Positions 7,335-14,177 of a DNA stretch of 40,719 nucleotides are shown here, in pieces; the stretch's first letter is position 1; the number at the start of each line of letters is the position of its first letter. Position numbers and translations under genes: made by a program. The DNA is from Crocinitomicaceae bacterium (GTDB lineage Bacteria > Bacteroidota > Bacteroidia > Flavobacteriales_D > Crocinitomicaceae), in NCBI GenBank assembly GCA_020436025.1, contig JAGQYP010000033.1, positions 1 to 40,719 on the forward strand, read 5' to 3'. The notes under the pieces are model-generated. The model made no database searches. It was given only the letters and a program-made list of their open reading frames with translations, and was not told where the DNA came from.

Positions 7335-7422
7335 TGAGTTTAGAGTTTTTCGAATGTAGAGTTTTTCGAATGTGGAGTTATTCGAGTTTAGAGTTTTTCG
7401 AGTGTAGAGTTATTCGAGTTTT
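7335..7422. repeat. 16-bp tandem repeat (about five copies)
   Basis: Units with the pattern CGAxTxTxGAGTTxTT are at 7335-7350 (imperfect first copy), 7351-7366, 7367-7382, 7383-7398 and 7399-7414, with a half copy to 7422. The period is exactly 16 bp with a few substitutions. It fills much of the gap between the Crp/Fnr gene and the FNR-like box. Confidence 0.88.
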
Positions 7423-7479
7423 AATGTGATGAGAGATCTATAAATGGAGAAAGAACTTAGTCTTGAATTAATATTCACC

Positions 7480-8049
7480 TTATCCCACTTTCTTTTTTCT
7501 GATTCGGCTCAGCGTTTCGGGTGTCATTCCTAGCATGGAGGCTAGGTTTTGTAATGGGATGATGTTAAAGAGTTCTTTGTTTTGGTTGTACAAATGGTCG
7601 TAGCGCTCTTCTGCGGTCATGGAAAGAAAACTGAATACTCTGTCTTCAAGTGTTAGAAAACATTTAGCTAGAAACAGTTTTTCGAGATGTTCCCATTTGG
7701 CCACTTTCTGACTTATTTTCCTGTAATTTTCTTTTGAAATGGTGTACAGTTCGCAATCGGTCAAAGCTTCAATATTCCATCTGCTGGGTAAATCGAACAC
7801 CAAACTTTGCAGATCCGTTACAAAATATCCTTGGCTTGAAATCCACTGAGTTACTTCCTTCTCTTCCTTGTAGGCATAAACCCGCATATAACCTGTCCGA
7901 ATAAAACTAAGCTTATTACAATAATCATCTATTTTGGTAAAGTACTCCCCTTTCTTCAATTCCTGCTCTGTGAATAAGGAAGCAATTATTGAGAGATCAT
8001 CTTGGGAGACTCCGAAATAAGAGGTGATATATTGTTCGAGTTCGGTCAT
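7480..8049 (-). CDS. Crp/Fnr-family transcriptional regulator
   Basis: A 189-residue protein with an N-terminal cyclic-nucleotide-binding-type beta roll (about 20-120) and a C-terminal Crp-type winged helix (about 140-189). The recognition helix reads MTPETLSRIRKK and so has the E-x-x-S-R pattern that in FNR and CRP contacts TTGA/TGTGA half sites. No N-terminal cysteine cluster for an iron-sulfur centre is present, and canonical cAMP-pocket residues are not evident, so the effector is unknown. The type is common in Bacteroidota. The protein is short and ends right after the recognition helix, with little wing. A 15-bp tandem repeat lies just upstream of the ATG. Confidence 0.9.
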   Translation of the reverse strand: MTELEQYITSYFGVSQDDLSIIASLFTEQELKKGEYFTKIDDYCNKLSFIRTGYMRVYAYKEEKEVTQWISSQGYFVTDLQSLVFDLPSRWNIEALTDCELYTISKENYRKISQKVAKWEHLEKLFLAKCFLTLEDRVFSFLSMTAEERYDHLYNQNKELFNIIPLQNLASMLGMTPETLSRIRKKKVG

Positions 8050-8058
8050 TATTTTGAT

Positions 8059-8118
8059 GATTTATGATTTATTGATTTATGACTTATTGATTTATGACTT
8101 ATTGATTTATGACTTATT
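8059..8118. repeat. 15-bp tandem repeat, four copies
   Basis: Units GATTTATGAYTTATT at 8059-8073, 8074-8088, 8089-8103 and 8104-8118 differ only by one T/C change in the first copy. The array begins 10 nt upstream of the Crp/Fnr start codon, so it occupies that gene's leader or promoter. It has no spacers. Confidence 0.9.
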
Positions 8119-8194
8119 GACATTTTGAACTTTGAATTTTGAACTCAAATGACCAATGATTTTGTTAAGGTAGTTATTTTGTATTTGTTGGGAT

Positions 8195-8223
8195 AAAAAA
8201 AAGGAGCTCATTCTAACTCCTTT
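8195..8223 (-). terminator. Terminator of the S46 peptidase gene
   Basis: Read on the minus strand, AAAGGAG (8223-8217), a 10-nt loop and CTCCTTT (8206-8200) are followed by further Ts to 8195. The hairpin lies 32 nt beyond the stop of the gene at 8255-10414. Confidence 0.75.
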
Positions 8224-8254
8224 AATGTGTTGATCAAATAAATTTTATTTGATT

Positions 8255-10414
8255 TTATTTAATGATAGTCATTTCTTCTATTAAGTTGCCAGCTCCGGCG
8301 TACTTATCGATAATCCAAAGAATGTATCTCGCATCCACACAAATAGTTCTTTGAATATTTTCTTCGAAAAAGATATCTCCAGACATCGCTTCCCAGTTTC
8401 CATCGAAGGCTGTACCAATAAGGTGACCTTCACCATTGATCACTGGTGAACCTGAATTTCCTCCTGTGATATCATTGTTTGTAAGGAAGTTGACAATCAA
8501 TTTACCGTCTTGTCCGTATTGACCAAAATCCCCTTCATTGATCTTATCTACTAGATCTTGAGGAACATAAAACTCATGTGTTTTATCTTCTGTCACAACT
8601 CTTTTCTCCAAGATTCCATCTGTGGTGGTTGTGTAGTCATAATGAACTGCATCGGCTGGAGAATAATCCAATACTGACCCATAAGTCAATCTCAACGTTG
8701 AATTGGCATTTGGATAGTATTTCTTATCCGGATTCATTTTTCTTAATCCTTGAACAAATAATCTATTGGCCTCTTCCAATTGTTGTTCTGCCTTTACTGC
8801 TTCATCATTTGAACGCGCATCTTGGAAAGAATCAAACAATTCTTTCACTAATTGGTAGAATAGATCTTTCTCCAATCCCTTTACTGAAAATTTATCTAGG
8901 AATGCCAAATAGTTCTCCTTATTAGTAAATGCTGATTTATCCCATGCCTTTTCAACCATTCCTGTGAAATCACCTTTTGATTTTGCTACTAAGGATTTGA
9001 ACTTTTCAGTTTGCTGATCAGCTGGAACATTTTTAGCATACATGTTTAGCATGTTGATCACAAGCTCCTTTTCTGTAGGAAGATCTTTAGTTGAATACCA
9101 CTCTTCCGCCTGCATTTTAAGAACCGGAACAATTTTCTCATTAAATTCTTTCAGTTTCTCATCATCTGCGTAGAATCTTCTTGTAGAAATGAAGGTAAAT
9201 ACGTGTTGAAAGAAATCTACCTGATAAATCGCTTCAAAGAAATATACTTGATTCATGCTATACTTTGCTTCAACCTTGTAGGCTTCTTCAAAATCAGTCA
9301 TGATGTTTCTATATTTTTTACGATCATCTTCCTTGTTTGCCCAAGCCACGAAATCGTCCTCTATCTTCTTCTTTTTTCCGTAAACTTTGTTCTTTTTAAG
9401 TTGCTCTGTCTGACCAATAAAATACTTCCAATAGTTTGCCACCTGAGCATATTTAGAAGCATAATTAATACGCACGGCATCCGATTGGTTCATGTGTTTT
9501 TTCATGATCTCCAATTTCTTTCCTCTAATCTCAACTCTTGTAGGTTGATCCAAAGTAATAGCATGATTTACACCATAGGAAGAAAGATATCTATCCGTTG
9601 ATCCAGGAAATCCAAGAACCATTGCATAATCATTCTTTTGAACTCCTTTAATCGAAATTGGTAAATGATGCTTTGGTTGGTAAGGCTTATTATCAGCTGA
9701 AAAATCAGCTGGCTTATTATCTTCTCCAGCGTAAATTCTAAACATGGAAAAATCCCCAGTGTGTCTAGGCCACATCCAGTTATCCGTATCTCCACCGTAT
9801 TTACCAACTGAAGAAGGTGGAGCTCCTACCATTCTTACATCTTTAAATCTTTCAACAACGAACAAATAGAATTCATTTCCTTCGAAGAAATTTCTTACAA
9901 ATGCGTCATAATGAGTGTCTTTTGTCGCTTTAGCTTTCAATGCTTCCATTTCTTCCATGATCGCTTTTTGTCTTTCATCGTAAGACATTCCATCATTTAA
10001 TTTTGCATTGATATCCGCTGTCACATCTTCGATTCGAACAACTATAGTTGCAGTCAATCCTTTCACAGGAATTTCCTGATCCATTTGTTTCGCCCAGAAT
10101 CCGTATGTTAAATAATCGCTTTCTGGAGTTGAAGCGTCTGCGATAGCATCGTATCCACAGTGGTGATTGGTCAAAAACAATCCCTTTTCCGAGATAATTT
10201 CTCCTGTACAGAATCCACCCATGGAAATAATCGCATCTTTTAATGAAGCATTATTGATACTGTAAATTTGCTCAGCTGTAAGCTTAAGTCCTTTCTTTTG
10301 CATGTCTTCAATATTCTGATCTTTCAGAAAATGAAGCAGCCACATTCCCTCGTCTGCCTTTGAATTGAAGGCAAACAAAGTAACCATCAATAAAGTACCT
10401 AATATTTTTTTCAT
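8255..10414 (-). CDS. dpp7: S46-family dipeptidyl peptidase, DPP7-type
   Basis: A 719-residue exported serine peptidase. The start is the ATG at 10414, where the signal peptide (MKKILGTLLMVTLFAFNSKA) begins; an earlier in-frame TTG is rejected. The catalytic triad is visible: His85 in LTNHHCGYDA, Asp221 in RHTGDFSMFRIY, and Ser654 in TGGNSGSPV. The length matches S46 enzymes (~700-720). The residue aligned with position 673 of P. gingivalis enzymes is Gly672 (AFDGNWEAMSGD); published work links Gly there to DPP7, which removes dipeptides with hydrophobic P1, and Arg/Ser to DPP11. It probably supplies dipeptides from extracellular protein. It is a single-gene unit with its own promoter and terminator. 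Confidence 0.95.
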   Translation of the reverse strand: MKKILGTLLMVTLFAFNSKADEGMWLLHFLKDQNIEDMQKKGLKLTAEQIYSINNASLKDAIISMGGFCTGEIISEKGLFLTNHHCGYDAIADASTPESDYLTYGFWAKQMDQEIPVKGLTATIVVRIEDVTADINAKLNDGMSYDERQKAIMEEMEALKAKATKDTHYDAFVRNFFEGNEFYLFVVERFKDVRMVGAPPSSVGKYGGDTDNWMWPRHTGDFSMFRIYAGEDNKPADFSADNKPYQPKHHLPISIKGVQKNDYAMVLGFPGSTDRYLSSYGVNHAITLDQPTRVEIRGKKLEIMKKHMNQSDAVRINYASKYAQVANYWKYFIGQTEQLKKNKVYGKKKKIEDDFVAWANKEDDRKKYRNIMTDFEEAYKVEAKYSMNQVYFFEAIYQVDFFQHVFTFISTRRFYADDEKLKEFNEKIVPVLKMQAEEWYSTKDLPTEKELVINMLNMYAKNVPADQQTEKFKSLVAKSKGDFTGMVEKAWDKSAFTNKENYLAFLDKFSVKGLEKDLFYQLVKELFDSFQDARSNDEAVKAEQQLEEANRLFVQGLRKMNPDKKYYPNANSTLRLTYGSVLDYSPADAVHYDYTTTTDGILEKRVVTEDKTHEFYVPQDLVDKINEGDFGQYGQDGKLIVNFLTNNDITGGNSGSPVINGEGHLIGTAFDGNWEAMSGDIFFEENIQRTICVDARYILWIIDKYAGAGNLIEEMTIIK

Positions 10415-10435
10415 AAATCTGTTTTGGTTTCCCCG

Positions 10436-10466
10436 CAAAAATAGGGTCTTGAAGGGGTAATTGCAA
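10436..10466 (-). promoter_or_regulatory. Promoter of the S46 peptidase gene
   Basis: On the minus strand TTG (10466-10464), a 20-nt spacer and a perfect TAnnTTTG (TATTTTTG, 10443-10436). It lies 21 nt before the ATG at 10414 and supports that start over the TTG at 10438, which overlaps the promoter element. Confidence 0.7.
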
Positions 10467-10523
10467 TTATTCTTTACATTAAATTAATGTTAAGTTAACT
10501 CATTGAAAATAGTGTTTTGATTT

Positions 10524-10931
10524 TCAGTAAGATATAGTCGGGTAGTTCAAAAGAAAGTCGAAAGCCATGGGTGGAATAGCTTCCAATAATTGGTTCATGC
10601 ACTTGGATTCGATTAAGGCATGAAAAAGAGATTTGATAAATTTTCTCTGGTCTTCATGGTTACCATTTTTTTTTTTTTTTTGTTTTTCCCTAAGGTTTTG
10701 AAAACAATGTTTAAAATCTCTTCCAAATCCCGAATAATCAAAATCCATATCCGCAACCATTTGACCTGGATCGAAGCCCGCATCTTGTGCACATTCACAA
10801 AACTCATGTGCGGCCAAACGAGCTTCTTCTTCAATTAAAATTTCGGAAGGTATTCCACGAACATCAGGCGTTGGACCGGAACAGGCAAAAAAAACAAATA
10901 GCAATATGAATAGGAAGATTATTTTATTCAT
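10524..10931 (-). CDS. Small Cys-rich lipoprotein (family A, copy 1) with A16 tract
   Basis: A 135-residue predicted lipoprotein: a hydrophobic signal ends in the lipobox-like VFFAC with Cys17. The mature part has C-E-C, then C-F, a Lys-rich stretch encoded by a 16-base A run (10666-10681 on the plus strand as T), and an RKFIKSLFHALIESKC motif. The same order occurs in the neighbouring gene at 10924-11259 (YCEC, CF, RKTFIKNLMHALVETEC), so the two are paralogues and the frame through the A run is supported. The start overlaps the upstream gene by 8 nt, implying translational coupling. It is last in the M3 peptidase operon. I recognise no named family. Confidence 0.8.
   Translation of the reverse strand: MNKIIFLFILLFVFFACSGPTPDVRGIPSEILIEEEARLAAHEFCECAQDAGFDPGQMVADMDFDYSGFGRDFKHCFQNLREKQKKKKNGNHEDQRKFIKSLFHALIESKCMNQLLEAIPPMAFDFLLNYPTISY
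10666..10681. repeat. 16-bp T/A homopolymer inside a coding region
   Basis: An uninterrupted run of 16 Ts on the plus strand, read as A16 by the lipoprotein gene at 10524-10931. It encodes the Lys-Lys-Lys-Lys stretch in the middle of the protein. Runs this long are prone to slippage in replication and transcription. Confidence 0.97.
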
Positions 10932-11259
10932 GCTTTTCCGATTCCAATTCGCTAATCGCTTTGATCACATTTTCATCCAAACCTTCCTCAAAACATTCTG
11001 TTTCGACAAGGGCATGCATTAAATTCTTGATGAAAGTTTTTCTACTATCCCCCCCATTTTTTTGGAAGGCTTCGTTTAAAGGTTCTTTGACTTCCCGAAA
11101 GCAAAACATCGCATTTTTATCATGCTTTTGCATGCACTCACAATAGAGTCCGGCAAGTTCTCTTGGCTCATCAGACAGCTCAACTTTTTCTGGAATTTCC
11201 TCCGTACTGCAAGATCCGATAAAGGCTCCGAACAATATAAAAACGAAAACTTTAATCAA
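10924..11259 (-). CDS. Small Cys-rich lipoprotein (family A, copy 2), TTG start
   Basis: A 111-residue predicted lipoprotein with lipobox FIGSC (Cys17), followed by acidic residues. It has four mature cysteines after the lipid Cys: the C-E-C pair (YCECMQ), CF, and HALVETEC. It is paralogous to the downstream gene at 10524-10931. The only possible start that keeps the signal peptide is TTG at 11259-11257; an in-frame TAA lies three codons upstream. That start overlaps the stop of the M3 peptidase gene by 8 nt (TTGATTAA), so translation is probably coupled. Its own stop overlaps the next start by 8 nt (ATGAATAA). Function unknown; an envelope role is inferred from the lipobox only. Confidence 0.78.
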   Translation of the reverse strand: MIKVFVFILFGAFIGSCSTEEIPEKVELSDEPRELAGLYCECMQKHDKNAMFCFREVKEPLNEAFQKNGGDSRKTFIKNLMHALVETECFEEGLDENVIKAISELESEKHE

Positions 11260-12961
11260 GCTTTTTTAATTCTGATTTTACAAAGTCTGCCAATTCAGAA
11301 ATGTACTTTTTAGAGAAATCAAATTGAATACCTGCAGTATCATAGATTTCTGGAATGGATTTCGTATAACCCAATGCTAAAGCTTCTTTGTACTGTTGAA
11401 CTGCTTTTGATGGATCTTCCTTATAGTTTTTCCATACTGCAATAGCTCCCAATTGTGAAATTCCGTATTCGATGTAATAAAACGGTACTTCGAAAATGTG
11501 AAGTTGTCTGTGCCAGCTATGTTTTCTATAATCTTCATAACCTGACCAATCTACCAAACCGGTTCCAAATTCTTTGTTGATTTCTATCCACTTCTCAGAA
11601 CGAGCATTTTTGTTATTCGTCGGGTTGGTATACAACCAATGTTGAAATTTATCCACAGTAGCAACCCATGGTAAAATGGAAAGAAGTGTTTCCAATTGTT
11701 CAATTTTTGCTCTTTTCAGATCCTCTTTATCAGAATAAAATACATCCCAATAATCCATGCTAAGCAATTCCATCGACATCGAAGCCAATTCCGCCACTTC
11801 ACTTGGCAAACTTTTGAAACCTGTAAGATTTAGGTCACGAGAGAGAAAAGAATGCACTGCGTGTCCACCTTCGTGCATCATGGTAACCAAATCTCTTTGA
11901 GCTCCGACTGAATTCATGAAAATAAAAGGAACACCAATCTCATAGAGAGGATAATTATAACCACCAGGAGCTTTTCCATCTTTCGAATCCAAATCAAGAT
12001 GCCCCATATTATCCATTGTTTGCAGACAGTCGCCAAAATAAGGATCAATTTTAGCAAAGATTTCTACGCTTTTTTTCAGCAGCTCTTCTCCACCCTCAAA
12101 TGGCTTCAAAGGAGCTCTTCCTAATGGATCAACATCCGTATCATAGGGCTTGATCGCATCTAAGTTCATTAGAGCATATTTTTTCTGCTGGAGTTCTTTA
12201 ACAATAGGTACTATTTCAGATCGAACTGATTCATGAAAATCGAAACAATCTTGAATTGAATAATCAAATCTTCCAAGATCCTTGAATTTGTAATCTCTAT
12301 AATTGTCAAATCCAGCATTCTTTGCTACTTGATTTCTCTTTGAGAGTAATTTATCAAACAAGGATTCCAATTTATCTGTATCCTCTAGTCTGCGCTTTGC
12401 AATAAGCTCAAATACTTTTTTTCTAAGGGAGCGATCAGGATCTTTCAATTTGATAGAAGCCTTTTGCATGGTCAATTTTTCGCCATCCAATTCGATAGAC
12501 TGATCGCCTGTAATTGCTCCATATTCCTGAGAATCATTTGCCAGTTCGGATAGAAGTTGAATATTGGATTCGCGAAACAGCTCGATACTATTTTGAATTC
12601 CTCTGAAATAAATTTTAAAATCAGAACCTACAAAATCATTTTTAAACTCTGAATCATTTATTTTTCGATTGAATTTATCATCATAAGGAGAAATTTGTGG
12701 CTGAATATTCGACATGAAATCGGTATATCTTTTGGACAACTCTTGATCTCTTGTATCGATAGTCATTTTGATATAGCGCCAAGCCACATCCTCTTCCAGG
12801 ACTGCTTCCAACTCGGACACATCCTTTAAAAATCTTTCCAGATCATTTTTGGATTGAATACATCTCTTATCAAGATCTTCAAAAAATGGTTGAAGATCTT
12901 CCCAAGTGTTTATTGTTAGATCATTTGGAAGGAAATCTCTATTTTTTCTCTCTATGTTCAT
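11252..12961 (-). CDS. M3-family oligoendopeptidase (PepF-like zinc metallopeptidase)
   Basis: A 569-residue protein with no signal peptide, so cytoplasmic. The zinc site H-E-G-G-H is at residues 363-367 within MMHEGGHAVHSFLS, and the third ligand is probably Glu391 in the SEVAELASMSMELL segment that M3B enzymes share. The C-terminal half (WLYTNPTN, IEYGISQLGAIAVWKNYK) is typical of the family, and the length fits (~565-600). M3 oligopeptidases cleave peptides of about 7-20 residues. It is the first gene of a minus-strand operon with two small lipoproteins, joined by 8-nt overlaps. Its ATG follows a terminator T tract by 2 nt, so expression may depend on read-through. Confidence 0.95.
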   Translation of the reverse strand: MNIERKNRDFLPNDLTINTWEDLQPFFEDLDKRCIQSKNDLERFLKDVSELEAVLEEDVAWRYIKMTIDTRDQELSKRYTDFMSNIQPQISPYDDKFNRKINDSEFKNDFVGSDFKIYFRGIQNSIELFRESNIQLLSELANDSQEYGAITGDQSIELDGEKLTMQKASIKLKDPDRSLRKKVFELIAKRRLEDTDKLESLFDKLLSKRNQVAKNAGFDNYRDYKFKDLGRFDYSIQDCFDFHESVRSEIVPIVKELQQKKYALMNLDAIKPYDTDVDPLGRAPLKPFEGGEELLKKSVEIFAKIDPYFGDCLQTMDNMGHLDLDSKDGKAPGGYNYPLYEIGVPFIFMNSVGAQRDLVTMMHEGGHAVHSFLSRDLNLTGFKSLPSEVAELASMSMELLSMDYWDVFYSDKEDLKRAKIEQLETLLSILPWVATVDKFQHWLYTNPTNNKNARSEKWIEINKEFGTGLVDWSGYEDYRKHSWHRQLHIFEVPFYYIEYGISQLGAIAVWKNYKEDPSKAVQQYKEALALGYTKSIPEIYDTAGIQFDFSKKYISELADFVKSELKKLD

Positions 12962-12963
12962 AG

Positions 12964-12989
12964 CAAAAAAAAGAGGCGCAGGGCCTCTT
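12964..12989 (-). terminator. Terminator of the DUF5606 gene, abutting the M3 peptidase start
   Basis: On the minus strand AAGAGGC (12989-12983 complement), a 5-nt loop and GCCTCTT are followed by a T tract to 12965. The stem is 7 bp and GC-rich. The M3 peptidase ATG (12961-12959) comes only 2-3 nt after the T run. Confidence 0.8.
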
Positions 12990-13009
12990 CCAGTTTATTA
13001 AGTTTTAAT

Positions 13010-13576
13010 CTATCCTTTCTTAGCGTTCGCTTTTGATTTTGCGGCTGTTTTGGCTGCAGGTTTAGTTGCAGTTGATTTTGGTTTTGCAGCAGCTGGTTTT
13101 GCCTTTGCTGCAGGTTTTTTAGCAGCAGTTTTGGTTTCTTTCTTTTTCGGCTCGGCTTTCTCTTTCTTATCTGCCTTAGGTTTTTCTTCTTCCTCTGGTT
13201 TCAAAAGGTTGTTTTTCACTAGAAGATTGTACCATTGAAAAAGCTTTTTGATGTCAGACATATACACTCTGTCTTCATCCCAATCAGGTAAAAACTCATC
13301 TAATTTCTTAACAAGATTTTCTGCAGATTCCTTGTGAGAAATGGTTGCTTTGTAATCTTCCAAATCTGCAAGCTTTTGATAGACATCTTTAAGCGGTACA
13401 TCTTCCTCGTAAGTGTAAACGCTAATGTCATCTAGAGCTGAAATTTTGTGACTCGCATAAGTAGGAAATCGCTTCCCTGTTTCCAACGCCTCGACAATAA
13501 TTGTATTTTTCCCTTGCCCTACTACTTTGTAAAGTCCCGATTTTCCGGAAATTGAAATTATTCCTGTTAAATTCAT
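13010..13576 (-). CDS. DUF5606 protein with histone-H1-like Lys/Ala tail
   Basis: A 188-residue protein. Residues 1 to about 120 form the DUF5606 domain typical of Bacteroidota (ILSISGK-like opening, here GIISISGKSGLYKVVGQG, then FPTYASHKISALDDISVYT). Residues about 125-188 are a low-complexity tail of Lys, Ala and Pro (KKPAAKAKPAAAKPK type) resembling eukaryotic H1 tails and the AK-rich tails of some bacterial nucleoid proteins. There is no signal peptide. The domain's role is unknown; the basic tail suggests nucleic-acid or ribosome binding, which is inference. A strong terminator follows the stop, and another precedes the gene. No TAnnTTTG element is evident upstream. Confidence 0.88.
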   Translation of the reverse strand: MNLTGIISISGKSGLYKVVGQGKNTIIVEALETGKRFPTYASHKISALDDISVYTYEEDVPLKDVYQKLADLEDYKATISHKESAENLVKKLDEFLPDWDEDRVYMSDIKKLFQWYNLLVKNNLLKPEEEEKPKADKKEKAEPKKKETKTAAKKPAAKAKPAAAKPKSTATKPAAKTAAKSKANAKKG

Positions 13577-13603
13577 TTAAGTTTTAAAATTGATTGTAAC
13601 ACC

Positions 13604-13630
13604 ATAAAAAAAGTCACTTTTCAGTGACTT
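13604..13630 (-). terminator. Terminator of the small exported-protein gene
   Basis: A perfect 8-bp stem, AAGTCACT/AGTGACTT (13611-13618 with 13623-13630), and a 4-nt loop, with a minus-strand T tract at 13612-13606. It lies 9 nt after the stop of the gene at 13640-14065. Confidence 0.85.
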
Positions 13631-13639
13631 AAGTTCTTA

Positions 13640-14065
13640 TTATTTGAATTCATCCCCAGGGCCACCAACTTGTTTGTACCCTTTTTGTTTAGGTTTGATT
13701 TTGTCTTTAAAGAATACCTGAAACTTTTCTTTGTCGCTCGTATAAATAATTTCAGACATCCCATTTGAAATTGATGGTGGCTGATTCTTAGAGTTCAAAA
13801 GTTTCTTTTCAATAGTATTGTATTCACCATCTTCAAGCATCACCCAAATGGCAATGATAGTACCATTTTCAACTCTAGCTTTCCCCTGAACGCAGAATAC
13901 TTCTTCTCCTTCCCAAATAGCAATGATTACATTTCTATGAATATCGTCTGCTACCGCGTAAGCTCCTCTTTTCTCAAACACCGCTTTCCATTGATCGGCA
14001 CAATTTTGCGCTGTTGCTACAAAAGAGATCGCAACTGCAAAAAATAAAACGTAAAATTTATTCAT
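13640..14065 (-). CDS. Small exported protein of unknown function
   Basis: A 141-residue protein starting at the ATG at 14065, where a signal peptide begins (MNKFYVLFFAVAISFVATAQ, cleavage after Ala-Gln likely). An upstream in-frame start at 14104 is rejected because it overlaps the promoter. The mature part has two cysteines (QNCADQW and EVFCVQG) that could form a disulfide, alternating strands such as NVIIAIWEGEEVFCVQG and GTIIAIWVMLEDGEY, and a basic Gly/Lys tail. It resembles small beta-rich periplasmic proteins, but I recognise no family. It has its own -7 promoter element and a strong terminator, so it is monocistronic. It is divergent from gmhA. Confidence 0.78.
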   Translation of the reverse strand: MNKFYVLFFAVAISFVATAQNCADQWKAVFEKRGAYAVADDIHRNVIIAIWEGEEVFCVQGKARVENGTIIAIWVMLEDGEYNTIEKKLLNSKNQPPSISNGMSEIIYTSDKEKFQVFFKDKIKPKQKGYKQVGGPGDEFK

Positions 14066-14101
14066 GATTCTTCTTGGTTTGTACAAACTAAATTTAGGTC
14101 C

Positions 14102-14109
14102 CAAATATA
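14102..14109 (-). promoter_or_regulatory. -7 promoter element for the small exported protein
   Basis: Minus-strand TATATTTG is a perfect TAnnTTTG element, 36 nt before the ATG at 14065. No convincing TTG lies at the -33 distance. It is back to back with the gmhA element at 14151-14158. Confidence 0.6.
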
Positions 14110-14150
14110 AAAAAGAAATGACATAAATTTAAATTTGTGAGTTAATTCTA

Positions 14151-14158
14151 TATTTTTG
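14151..14158 (+). promoter_or_regulatory. -7 promoter element for gmhA
   Basis: TATTTTTG matches TAnnTTTG, 19 nt before the gmhA ATG. The nearest TTTG upstream (14134-14137) is only 13 nt away, shorter than the usual 17-23 nt, so the -33 contact is uncertain. Confidence 0.55.
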
Positions 14159-14177
14159 GGCATAAACACTCGGCCCG

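Noticed and set aside
7335..8118. The 15-16-bp repeats were considered as a CRISPR array.
   Set aside because: Units are directly adjacent with no unique spacers, far shorter than CRISPR repeats, and no cas gene is nearby.
10613..10834. A 73-codon frame overlapping the first C-terminal half of the A-tract lipoprotein gene.
   Set aside because: It reads the same A16 run in another frame and lacks a signal or homology to the paralogue; it is only what a slipped product might contain.
13050..13238. Ala/Phe/Gly-rich plus-strand frame opposite the Lys/Ala tail of the DUF5606 gene.
   Set aside because: It is the complement of the AK-rich repeat; its hydrophobic look is a by-product of complementing Lys and Ala codons.
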